Source of the DNA: Nelumbo lutea
Lineage: Eukaryota > Streptophyta > Magnoliopsida > Proteales > Nelumbonaceae
Direction: 5' to 3'
NCBI GenBank assembly: GCA_022828595.1
Contig: JAKGHH010000002.1
Location: 86,334,076-86,398,075 of the forward strand
Length of the DNA stretch: 64,000 nucleotides
Below the pieces are notes generated by a model that was not told where the DNA came from, made no database searches, and saw nothing but the letters and a program-made list of their open reading frames with translations. The translations under genes were made by a program, and so were the position numbers. Of this stretch, positions 48,361 to 59,746 are shown piece after piece; position 1 is the first letter of the stretch, and each line of letters starts with the position of its first letter.

Positions 48361-51110
48361 TTTATAGAAGCAATATTAGGAAACATTGAGCATTCTTAAT
48401 CTGGTATCATTCAGCATTGCATTCATAGTTGGTTTAATTTGCTTAACTTTACATTTTAGTTTTGAATGCAACTGTTGTACTACTGTAGTTATGTTTCTTC
48501 TTTCTTAAGTAGATTACTTTCTTTTTCTGGTTTCAGTTTCATTTTAATAAATGCATATTTGATTTTTATTCAATCTTGATGTTGTTCCCTTCAAAAAGAA
48601 AAAAAAAAAGAAAAAAAAAATTTCACAAAAAAACATGAGTGTTGCAGATCTGAGTTGCATTCGGCACTCAGATCAGCAGATTTCAGATCTGTAGCACTCA
48701 GCCGAAAAGAGTTGCTTGTGTTTCAGACTTTATTTTTTTTTCATTACAAGAAGAAAAAAAAATGAAAAAAAAGGGGGAGATCTTTTGAACAACAAGAGGA
48801 GCAATTGAGAATTCGGATCAGAATTCAGATTTGAATTCAGATCTGAATTCTGCTATTGCAGATCTGCAACAGTTCAGATCTGAGTTCCTCTGAACTCATA
48901 CCTGAACTGATGAAATTTTGAGGGGAATTGGGTGTCATCACCACCCCAATTCACCCTAGGGCACTTCTGCTATTCCCCAAAAACAATTTGGTAGCAATAA
49001 CTGAAGGTAAGGCAATTGAGAATTCAGATCCAAACTCATACTTGAGTTCAGATCTGAATTCTGCTGTTACAGATCTGCTCAGTTCAGATCTGAATTCCTC
49101 TGAACTCAGATCTGAACCGATGCAAGTTTGAGGTGAATTGGGTGCCATCACTACCCCAATCCACCCTATGATACATCCAACCTGCCTCAAGGGTGAATGG
49201 ATAGCAAGGAATGAGAGAAATTCAAATCTGAAATGCAGTTGATATGATGTGAGGACTGAACTGATACAGAGCATACTATGAATTCTGGGTGGACTGAATT
49301 CTTGGCTTTACCCACTTGTACCCAATCTAAATTTGCTGAGGATGTGTGTTTGGATTGAATAATTGTGATGCCTCACATATTCAATAAAAGCAGCAGTGCA
49401 TTCCACTAGCATTTAGAGCTATAGCAGGGCTGCTACAGTACAACAATTAGCATGAAACTCCACTGCTGATCTAGTTAGCTCTCTTTCCCATTGATGATCT
49501 ACTTCATATTTGATTGCTGATTTAGTGTAGCTGGTAGATGTAGTTTTTCAGATGTAGTTCTTCAGCATTGCATTCATAGTTGGTTTAATTTGCTTAATTT
49601 TTCATTTTTGCTTTGAATGCAACTGCTATATTACTATAGTTATGCTTCTTTTCTCTTTAGTAGATTACTTTATTTTCCTTGTTTCAGTTTAATTTTAATA
49701 AAAGGGGACCTGTTTTGCTTTCTATCTTGAAGTTATTACCCTCTAAAAGAAAAAAAAAATCACAAAATCATGAGTGTTGCAGATCTGAGTTGCATTCGGC
49801 ACTCAGATCTGCTATAGCAGAATTGCAGCACTCAACCGAGAAAAAAAAATTTAAAAATGAGTTCAGATCTGAATTGCATTCATTAATCAGACCTACACTC
49901 ATCCAAAAAGATTTTGGTTGCATTGCTGTATTTTGTTTTAGATTTATTAAAAAAAAAAATAGATAAAGAAAAGAAAAAGAAAACAATGAAAAAATAGCAT
50001 GTGAGTTTTCAAATCTGAAACTCAGATTTGAAGTTCAGATCTGTGTTCAGCCGGTTGCAGGACTGCATTCTGCTAGGTTCAGATCTGAGTTCATCTAAAC
50101 TCAGACCTGAACCCACTCTATTTTGATGTGAATTCGGGTAGTGACAGCACCCAATTCACAATTTGATGCATCAGACTTGCCTCATTGATGAAAATTTAAG
50201 CCATCAATGGTAAAATCAGTTCTGAAGTGCATGAGAATCAGAGGCAGTATAAGTACATGATCTGAAATTTTTGTGAACTTGATGTTTTGTTATCTTTTAA
50301 ATCACTTGCACCCAATCTGAATTGGTTGTATTGGATTAGGACTGATGTTTGTGAGGTCCAAAAAGAGCTTCATATTTTTGATGTAATGGTATTCAGATCT
50401 GAATCAAGGCTGCTTTCATTATAAAATTGCAGATCTGATTTCAGGTCTCTGCAATCAATTGAGGCATACAAGACATTTAAGTTGGGACTTGAAAGAGAAG
50501 TCTTAAGCTCTTGGGATCAAACTTATTTCAGACCTAACTGGAACAGATTTTAGACCTACTTATTGATATTAGGTTTGGAGTTTTTGTAAGTGACTGTTCT
50601 CAAAAGTCAAGTTCTAACCAAAAAAAAAAAAAAAAAAAGAAAAAATCAAATAATTTTGGTAGTGTGCTGATTTCAAGAACTCTTAGACTTTTAGGCTAGT
50701 TTCAATCTTGTAAATCACTTGTTTATCACTTGCATATCAGATTCCAAGAGATATTTATATTGGCTTTTGATCTTGTTTTTTTTAATTTATTTATTTATTT
50801 ATTTTTTTTGTTAGATAGAATCCAAACTTCTTGGCCTTGTAAGTTTCTGTTGTGTATTACAGACTGGTTAAATTATTTACATTGTTTGGAATTGTGTATA
50901 GTAGTCTTTTTATTATTTGGTTTAAATTATTTTTAGTTAGAACAAAGCTACTGATCTCCTCTTCTAGTTTGCAAGTGATTTCTTGCAGAAGAAGCTTTCC
51001 ACCGACAACATATTGCAGAATTTAAGAATGATCTTCAAGGAATTCCTCTAAATACCTCCTATTACTTGATGATGCTCTTGCTAGTTTTATTGTTACTGCC
51101 TAACACTACA
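48361..51110 (+). other. Gypsy3 interior: leader and partial second leader copy, no genes
   Basis: 48361-49440 matches the Gypsy1 leader. At about 49561 the leader starts again (CAGCATTGCATTCATAGTTGG, as at 48413) and runs with divergence to about 50500, so the leader is tandemly duplicated. The rest to 51110 is T-rich, with an A run at 50620-50640 and no recognisable coding sequence. Open frames here are short and have no domains. Confidence 0.75.
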
Positions 51111-52149
51111 AACATTGAGGACAATGTTCATCTTAAGTGTGGGGGAGTGAGCCCGAGGCTAGGGTATGGGGGCTGAAACCATGCACCCCAACACACATAT
51201 GCAGGCAATGACATAACCAAAAATGACTGGAACCCCTCAAGTTCATTACTATTTATTTGATGATTTTTAAGAAGGAATTCAATGAGTTGAGGGAGACTGA
51301 TGTACTTGTTAAGTTTTTATTCTTGTGAATGACCCAATTTGATATATGCATGAGAAAAGGGGAGCTGAATATGCTTTTCAGCATGACTAGCCCTAACTTC
51401 CTTCATGTGTATGGAAGCCCTTGATTTCATTGTTAATGGTCAAGAAAGCTAGTGCACATCTGAAGTGTTGATTCTTGAGGTTCAATATTTGCAAAGAAGG
51501 ACAAAAGCCCGAATTGACTCCGCTATTTTGAGCTGAATAGTAAAACTAGCAGCTCAGAACATGAGTCCTACCTCAAGTAAGTGACCAGTGTGAGATGGAG
51601 CATAAGATGCACTCACACAAAAAAAAAAAAAAAAAAAAAAAAAGAAAAGTAAAAGAGAGAGAAAAGTGTGTGAGATGGAGCATAAAATGCACTCACACCG
51701 AAAAAAAAAAAAAAAAGAAAAGAAAAAAAGAAAAGGGTGAGATGGAGCATAAGATGCACTCACCCTTAGAAATAAGTAATTGTGGTGACAACCGAGGTTC
51801 AAAGGGGCACTCTAAAGTTGAACTCTCATTGAGATTTAGTTACAGATGTGAAACTTAGTGAAATTTGATTATTAACCTTGACAATTAAGGAGCTGATTTA
51901 TATATGAATTAGGAGTGAAGGCTAGACTATGATGAAATTCATATTCTCCTTTCCTCGGATCTGATACATATCTTAAATGGTAATTTACAAAAATAAGAGT
52001 TGAGCACTTACAAAAGTTCCCCGACTACTCAATGCATTTCTATCTTAAAAAGTTCACCAGGTAAATGGTGAGAACAGAAGGGGGGAATGTTAAGTTTATG
52101 GCTGATGTCTTTGCTTGAGGACAAGCAAAACCTTAAGTGTGGGGGTATT
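51111..52149 (+). promoter_or_regulatory. Gypsy3 3' untranslated region with tripled hairpin
   Basis: Hairpin AACATTG-AGGA-CAATGTT (51111-51128), PPT-like tract (51133-51146), three two-tier hairpins (51590-51616, 51670-51696, 51737-51763) separated by 40-53 nt A-rich spacers, hairpin TTTGCTTG-AGGA-CAAGCAAA (52110-52129), PPT (52133-52149), LTR. Gypsy1 and Gypsy2 have one two-tier hairpin here. The first two copies have outer stem GTGTGAG/CTCACAC and the third GGGTGAG/CTCACCC. Confidence 0.75.
51617..51736 (+). repeat. A-rich spacers between the tripled hairpins of Gypsy3
   Basis: Two runs of A with scattered G (51619-51669 and 51699-51736). They look like expanded simple repeats that arose with the triplication. 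Confidence 0.7.
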
Positions 52150-53750
52150 TGATGAACCTACAATTTATCTATATTTTATGAGGTTTTTGCATGGATTTTT
52201 ATGCCGGTTTTATTAATTTTTTCCTTAATTTAGCTTAATGCTAAGAATAAGTTCAGGGATAATTAATCCAAGAAAAGGAAGGAAAAAGGCAAGAAAAGAA
52301 GGTTCAAAAAGACCAATTTCAGTACAGTCCGGTAATGAGAGCAAAAGAGTTTTCATTCGGCCCAAGAAGTGCAAGCTAACTCTTTGGAAAACCCAAGGGA
52401 AGAAGCCTAGCAAGAAGGAAATTTCGGCCCAGCCCATTTTTAGTCCAAATAACAGCCTAGAGTGTAACCCACATGAGCTCAAAAGCAAGCTAAGTTGTAG
52501 CCCAAATAGCAGCCCAAAAGGAGCTAGGGGCAACAACTTCTAGGAGTTTCTTGAAGAGAAGGAGAGAGCACTCTAGAAGGTTCATGAAGGGTGTAATATA
52601 CCCCATTCTAGAGGCTTCAAGAAGGGGCAAGAGCCCCCTTGAAAAACTATATAAGGAGGCCTCTAGGAGGGGAGAAAGTTGTTCAATTGCTTGAGAGGAA
52701 GGCTCTCCCACTCTTAGAGGTTCAGCCACCTTGAGAGAAGAGAAGAGAAGAAGGCTAGGCGCAAGGAAGAAGAAGAAGAAGGGCTGAAGGAAGTTCAAGA
52801 CAAGCAAGCTAGAAGAAGAAGGTGAGTTCAAATTGAGGGTTTGTGATTCAAAGATCTTTTGTAATAAATCATTTGTAGTTTCATTCTCTTTTGATTTGAA
52901 TTCAGTTTCTTATTTATATTTTTCTTTCTTCTTTCTCCTTGTTTCCATTCTTCCTTGATGTATTTCAGCTTGTAAAATTTCAGTTCAGCAATCTAATTCT
53001 TTTTGATTCATTCAAATGATAATGGATTGTACTTGAAGTTTCTTGAACAAGGGTGTTATTGCAGATCAATTCGGCCAACTAACCTTCAAAACTCCGATCT
53101 GAATTCTTAGATCTGAGATTGCAAGATCTGAATTGCTTGAAAGAGAATTCAGATCTGCAATTTTCAGATTGGGCGAATTAATCTACTGCTTGAAATTCCT
53201 AGAGTGCTTGAGAGAGACTCTAGGAATTCAGATCTACTATTCAAGAACTGAATTGAGTGCAAGGTTAGAGATAATTTGCACAATTCAGTTGGTGATCAAT
53301 TCAGATTTGAATTGATGCCTTAGAAGTGTTTGAAGAAATGCATGCATGGGGATTAGATTCTTGCTAGATATAGAAGAACCGTCACTCATGCATAGGATGA
53401 ACATGCGCTTGAGAGAGGCTGTTCATGACCTTGGGGTTTCACCAAACCAAGGCTCAATCATGATTCATTCGAATGATCCAAATTGATAGATTGCTGAATT
53501 CTGAGATTGACATTTACTGCTTACTCTTCTAACCTGATTTGAAGGCAATTGGGCCAATGATTTAGATAGATTTTAATTTAGGATTTCTTAGCTTTCATTA
53601 GAGTTTTGATTTATTTGTTGATCAGATAAGAAGTGCTCAATTTAGTATTGGTAATTGTTTCCTAAATCCTCATGGGAACGATACTTCACTCACTACTTTA
53701 TTACTTGAACGGCTAGTGCACTTGCTAGTGTCACAATGAGCCACACATCA
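52150..53750 (+). repeat. 3' LTR of Gypsy3 (1601 bp)
   Basis: Same length and subtype as the 5' LTR, with scattered substitutions. TATATAA at 52648. Ends CACACATCA followed by the target duplication. Confidence 0.93.
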
Positions 53751-56136
53751 GCCACGGGCGAAAAGGTTTCCTCATAGTCGATGCCTTCTTTCTGAGTATA
53801 CCCTTTCGCCACCAAGCGAGCTTTAAAGGTCTCAATCCTGCCATCGGGGCCCTTCTTCCTCTTGTAGATCCATTTGCAACAAATTGCTTTTACCCCGGGG
53901 GGAGGATCCACTAGAGTCCAGACTCCATTGGTCTCCATTGAGTCCATTTCAGCTCTCATGGCCTCCACCCACTTCTGGGAGTCTATAACATAGCTTCCAC
54001 GTAAGTCACGGGATCCTCTTCCAGGATGTAATCGGATTCTAAGAACTAGGCATTTCGACTGCAGAACACTTTCTGTTCACTCGGGTCATAGAATAGATAA
54101 CCCACCAAATCCTTTGGGTAGCCTATAAACAGGCAACGACTGGTTTTAGATTCCAACTTGTCCGCACTTGTTCTTTTAACGTTTGCAGGACAACCCCAAA
54201 TCTTCAAGTGTCTTACACTTGGCTTCCTTCCGGTCCAAAGTTCATATGGAGTTTTTGGAACTGATTTGGTTGGAACCCGATTCAGCACGTAGATAGCAGT
54301 CTCTAATGCGTATCCCCAAAAGGATGTGGGTAACTGTGAGCGTACGAGAAGTGACCAGACCATGTCTAACAAGGTCCTATTCCTCCTCTCTGAAACACCG
54401 TTGAGTTGAGGTGTAGCAGGAGGAGCTAATTGTGACACTATCCCATTGGCCTTTAAGTAGTCCCTGAATTCGTCAGAGAGATACTCGCCACCTCAATCTG
54501 ATCGAAGGGCCTTAATTTCTCTCCCTAACTATTTCTCGACTTCCTGTCTGAACTCTTTGAACTTTTCAAATGATTCAGACTTATGTCTCATTAGGTACAC
54601 GTAACCATATCGTGAAAAATCATCTGTAAAGGTGATGAAGTACACGTGTTGATTCTGTGTCCTAACACTCAGGGGACCACATACATCAGTATGTATTAGG
54701 TCAAGTGTGCCTTCAGATCTTTTAGGCTTACTGTCAAATGGCCGCTTAGACATCTTACCTTGAAGGCAAGGTTCACAAGTGGGAAGATTTTCTACAGTTA
54801 GAAAATCCAAAGGACCATCCTTTACCAGCCTTGTGATTCGGTCAATACCGATATGGCCAAGTCGATAATGCCAAAGGCACGTGGGACTTACTATATCACG
54901 ATTCCTTTTCTTGGGATTTTCGACCGACGTAGTTTCGGTTAAGTTAGTTTCCAGAGAAGGATGTAGAACATAGAGATCGTTCTCTTGTTCCCCGCTTGCG
55001 ATGAATTTATTATTCCAATTAACAGTAATCATATTACTAAAATAAACAGTATATCCATCAGCACACAGTTTTGAAACAGAAATTAAATTTCTTCTCAAGT
55101 TCTGTACGTAAAGACAATCTTTAAGTACAAGCATTCCTTCTTTAAAAACTAATTCTACGGTTCCTATTGCCGCTGTTGCAACACTTGCAGTTGTTCCCAA
55201 GAATAATGTCACTTCACCTTCACTCAACCTTCTGCTAACTTTGAACCCCTGCAGTGAGTTACACGCATGAGTTGAAGCCCCAGAGTCAACACACTAGGAC
55301 ACAGAAGTAACTAACATGTTAGTTTCTATGACACAAGTTTCGATGTTACCTTTCTTAGATTCCAGGTAGGCAGGACAATTCCTCTTCCAGTGGCCGGTCT
55401 GCTTGCAGAAGTGATAGACATCAGATGCCTTGTTCTTCTTCTGCTTCTTAGGATTGGTAGTTTTCTTCTGGGGCTTCTTTGCCGTTATCTTTTTCTTGCC
55501 CGATTTGTTAGCTTCAGCAAGCATAACCATAGGCTCATCCTTCTTGAGTAGATCCTCGGCTCTCTGCAACATATTGCTGAGTTCCTGGATGCTGACATTC
55601 AGCTTATTCATATTGTAGTTCATTGTGAACGCATTGAAGGAAGAGGGCAAAGAATTGAGGATGGCATCCACTTGCGTGCCAAGATCTAGCCCGGATCCAA
55701 GAGCTTCAAGTTCGTTAATGTATCCCATCATCCGAAGACAATGGTCATGAACTTTCTGCCCTTTGGTCATCTGCGCGGTCATGAACAATTTCAGGATCTT
55801 CTGTCGAGTAGAACGGTTCTGCTCTTCATACATTGTTCTTAGATTGTCCAATATGTCCTTGGCTAGTTCGATCTGATCGAACTGCCTCTCTATTGAGTTG
55901 TCTAATGAGGCAATGACAAAGCAGCGGGCTAGGGAGTTCTTATCCTCCCACTCTTGGTAGTCCCTCCTACGGGCCTCAGAAGCCCTATCACCCAGACGTT
56001 CCGGGGCAGGATTTTTCACCACCTTGTCTAACCTTTCGGAAGTTAGGACCAGCATAAGATTTCTGTACCAGTCGGCATAGTTTGGGCCCTTTAGTTTGTT
56101 ATCGTCTAGAAGCATTGCAAATTGGCCATTTGCCAT
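53751..56136 (-). pseudogene. Copia4 gag, protease, integrase and start of RT
   Basis: The start is ATG 56136 (MANGQFAMLLDD). Gag is open to 55294. The zinc knuckle reads YHFC...GH...C (about 55420-55375), so the first Cys is Tyr. A TAG replaces the Trp codon just before the protease (DSGAST follows). Integrase has H-x4-H, CEPC, HTDVCGP and an intact SERRN Glu. Two stops, a TAG near 54530 (usually Gln) and a TGA near 54494 (usually Arg), flank the RSD motif. Between YIL and EEDPVTY near 54030 about 60 codons of the integrase-RT linker are deleted. RT starts [10 protein letters not shown] and is split by Gypsy3 at ETFSPVA (53751). Apart from these lesions it is the best preserved copia copy. 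Confidence 0.92.
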
Positions 56137-57786
56137 TTTTTGATAAAATAGAAAAATCATTAGTCCACAACCTTAGTTTGATTCATGTTATCTACATAGA
56201 TATGACTTTTAATCTATGTTCCATTCCCATTTGTTCATCTCTGAGATTTCCCTCCTTTCTCAGTGACGGAGACGACGAAATGTCTCTGGAAATGTGGGAA
56301 ATCACATGGGGTGCGTGAAGCCAACTGTTTCAGCTGCATAACCTCACCACCTTTCTGTGACGGATCATATCCACTCATCAAATGAGTTTCCCTTTGGCCT
56401 CTGTCAGACAAGGTTCAGAGCCGTTTTCAGGTAAACCTTTCTGTCCAGTGAGTGCACACCCATCATATTCAGGTTACACCAAGGTACCGTGAGAGAGTTT
56501 CCATTTTCTGGTGAAGCCCCTCCCACATCGGTCTATGACGCCCCTATCATCTTATGAAACACTCTAATAGATCCAACAGCAAATGGATAGCCCAATTTTA
56601 TGGTGCGTTTCCTCATTACTGAAGGACCCATCATTGTGCTAATGACGGAAGGACTTTATAGAGTCCATCATATGGGTCTCCCTATCACATGCATTCATAT
56701 TTGCTAGAGGGAACAAAAACGCCCTAGTTTTAATTTAGGTCAAACCAGAGTGGCTCCCACTGACTTTCATAAAGTCAGATTTCTGGTGGGCCTTAATCGG
56801 CTAGGGGTTCCGTATGCATCTCTTTTCAGGGTTATGGGGCCCACCAAGCAAAGGGGGTTCATCCAATGACCTTGAAGGACACTATGGCAATGATGTGCAT
56901 TTAGCCATGGTGTGCGCAAGAGCCACTAACGAGTCTTCATGGGCCAAGTACTTATGGCCCATGGTCGCAGCACATCAAACATCCAAACATCACATGTAAA
57001 GGAGGAATTGATCCAATCAATTAACTGCTGTAAAGCCCATTGAATAGCCCATTTAAAATCTAAGTCATTAACAATTAATGACTACTAGGTGTATGGGCTG
57101 AATCGCAGATAGCAGTTCGGCCCATACAGCTTATCTCACAGTAATGGGCCTTTTGCAGTTTTAACCCTTTAAAATTGGGCTTTACAGGTGGGCCAAATTA
57201 ATCCTTGTAATTGAACATCAGATTTGGAACAGAAAGTGTGAGAAAAACAGACTGAAAAATAGTCCCTATCGAACCCCAGATTCGGTCCAAACAGTTTTTG
57301 TCCAATCTAGTCCGAGAGGATCCAAAACTGATTTTCAATTCAAGAATTAATTCATGAAAGATCTGAAATTAATAATTTTGATTTCAAACAATCACAAATC
57401 AAACTATGGACTGAAATCCTATTTCTATTAATTACATTCTTGATCAAATCCTATACATTCAGTCTGAAATAAAAAAAAAATTATTTACAAACCGAATATA
57501 AATAAATAGAAAGAAAAAGGGTGCGCAGACTATCTGCGCCAAATCTGCACTGTGATCTCCAGGTTCGAACAGTCCATTAAATCAAAATAAATAAAGAACA
57601 ATTCTAAATAAATTTTGGATTTAATAAAAAAATTAATTTCAGATCAATCGCCCTTAACAAGAAACAGTTTCTTGAAAAAAGAAAACAATCTGCGAAAATC
57701 TTGAAAGAACACCTTCTAACCATCTGTGCAGGGTCAGATCTGATTTTCTTTTGGTTCAAGATTCGAACCTGTGGCTCTGATACCAC
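56137..57786 (-). other. Copia4 leader and primer binding site
   Basis: Non-coding, about 1.65 kb between the 5' LTR and gag. The primer site is TGGTATCAGAGCC on the minus strand (57785-57773), one base inside the LTR, complementary in type to initiator Met-tRNA as in most plant copia elements. The gag-proximal half matches the leaders of Copia2 and Copia6. Confidence 0.82.
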
Positions 57787-59746
57787 TGAAAGAATGGTAG
57801 GATCCATCTAATGGACGCCATAAAGGTTGCGGAATGGGTGGGCGAATTTCAAAAATTTCCTACCTTCTCCCAACTGGGGATCATATTCCCTAAGTTTAGA
57901 ATACAATATTCAAGGATCCTACATGAACCATAATCAAACCAGATCTGAACCAAAAGATAAATGGGAGGAATATACCTGATCCGGAGAAGCAGTATCTCCC
58001 AAAGTTGGTGTTCATGCCCAAAGAATGCTCCAAGATCCGTTCTTGCTGAAGATGACACAGTTGTGGATGGAACAGAACCAGCAGGGTGCGTCCTACACAC
58101 TGGATCCTTCACAAGAATCCTCTGGAAACACTAAACACTGAATCCTTTTAGTCTTTTTTGCAAGACTAATGTCAAGAACAGATTTCTTGACTTTCTTTTT
58201 CTACAATGATCTAATCTTGCAAAAACAGATGGCGGCGGCAGGAGGAGAACTCTAAAGGCGAAAAGGCTGAACTGCCTTTTTTTATTTTTCTGGAGTATGA
58301 ATGAGATCCTATCTCAATTCGCAGGAGATATCCTATATCTCTTCAAGGTGGTTCGAAATCTGATATTTTTCCTTCTTGGTTAGGGTTTCTCCTCCTTTCT
58401 TCTTGATTAAGAATCCTCCTAATTAGGAGTTATCCCAATCCAAATCAGTATTTGGATAGGGGATAATCTTAATCCTATCTGCAGATAAAGTTAGCTTACT
58501 CCTGATCTTATCAGGAGGTTACCAGATTCAAATCTAATTTGAATTTGGTCTCCAGGAGTGGATAAGGCTAAAGGCCCAATCCTTTTACTAACATTAATCT
58601 TAGATTCGCCCCAAGGATGGGTGATCATATCAGCCCACCTCGAAATGGGCTTCTGACCCATTAATTGTTCAGTGTCTAATTACTTTCCAATCTGTTGCCC
58701 AGTTGGGCTTATTTGTATGGCGTGGGACCCAAGCTTTGATCTACACACCAGCCACATGGGTTCGGCCCAACCTCTAATACAAGGCCCAGCCGAATTCACT
58801 GAAAAACTCAATGAACCCCTTGAGTCCATCATATGGACCCTATGGGCCCAACACTTACATTAAGTGGTCCCTGGGCCAAGCCATCTTATAAAAACCCAGG
58901 GACTGTGGGCAGGTGCAAGATTAGCCCATCAGGTATTATCCTCAATGGTCTTACACTTAACCTCTCAGCCCTTATTGATCAAGCACTGCCCAACAAGAGA
59001 GGACCTCTCCCTCGGCTGCATGGAACAGTGCCGCACTCTCCTCTCACATGGATCCCGGGAATCAAAACCATTTGCAAACAATTTGAAACCGTACATATAT
59101 ATATATATATATATATATTAATTTTGCAAAACAAAATTCCAACGATTGAAATCAACTGCCGGCAGTTTGGTTTCCATCAGAGAGAGTGCATTCCCGATCA
59201 TTACCCTTTGTCTGACAAAGTGGCTGATTCTGTCACTATGATCACCCACTCAAATGAATTCTCAAACTGCCCCAACATACCCAGGTTTTGATCCCCGCTA
59301 AGGATCTCACTGATTGGCATATCAAAGGCAGCCTGATCCAACACCTAGTGAAGTGTCATAATCGAGTCTAGGGGTCAGGTGTAACTTTCTAGTTTTGCCC
59401 ATCTATCTCCAAGGTCCAGGGCAATACTGGAAATCTGGTCCGGTTCAAGGATTCAAGTAATCCCACACTGCATGTGCCTCGGGTCTTACCCTGGTGGCTG
59501 AGACAGGCCATCCCAACACTTGGTGGCACACCAGTATCAGCCTTGGCAGGATAAATCTCCCCAGACTTATCCAACGGCTGTGAACATTTAAAACTAACAC
59601 GAGTCTCTATAAATGTCCAGTTTTAGGGTTTTACACAGAATTAAACCAAACAACTTGAATCAAACATGCACTTTATTTATTTCTACTAAATAACAAAAGC
59701 ACATCAAATCAGATTGAAGCTAAGGGCATACAAAAACTGTCTAACA
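57787..59746 (-). repeat. 5' LTR of Copia4 (1960 bp), complete
   Basis: On the minus strand it begins TGTTAGACAG (59746) and ends CTTTCA (57787), next to the primer site. It is the only complete copia LTR with both clean ends and serves as the reference for the others. A (TA)n run lies at about 59096-59117. The right flank is pol of another copia in the opposite orientation. Confidence 0.9.
59093..59120. repeat. (TA)n microsatellite in the Copia4 LTR
   Basis: About eleven TA units, at the place where other LTR copies have a short TATATATA (2938-2948, 9585-9597). Confidence 0.85.

Larger units (their letters stand above)
46736..53750 (+). mobile_element. Gypsy3: coding-less Athila-like element nested in Copia4
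   Basis: 7015 bp. The 5' LTR (46736-48336) and 3' LTR (52150-53750) are both 1601 bp. Primer site at 48343-48360, PPT before the 3' LTR, perfect 5-bp target duplication GCCAC. The 3.8-kb interior has no gag, protease, RT or integrase frame: it is a partly duplicated leader followed by the gypsy 3' untranslated region. It must have been copied and inserted by proteins from another element, so it is a non-autonomous derivative (LARD-like by definition). Confidence 0.92.

Noticed and set aside
51554..51858. Open frames rich in Lys or Phe over the A-rich spacers of Gypsy3
   Set aside because: Low-complexity translation of poly-A/poly-T between the hairpins.
58833..59291. Open frame of 152 codons on the plus strand
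   Set aside because: It lies wholly in the reversed copia LTR and has homologous frames in other LTR copies (13915-14130); it ends in an Ile/Tyr run from the (TA)n repeat. No domain.
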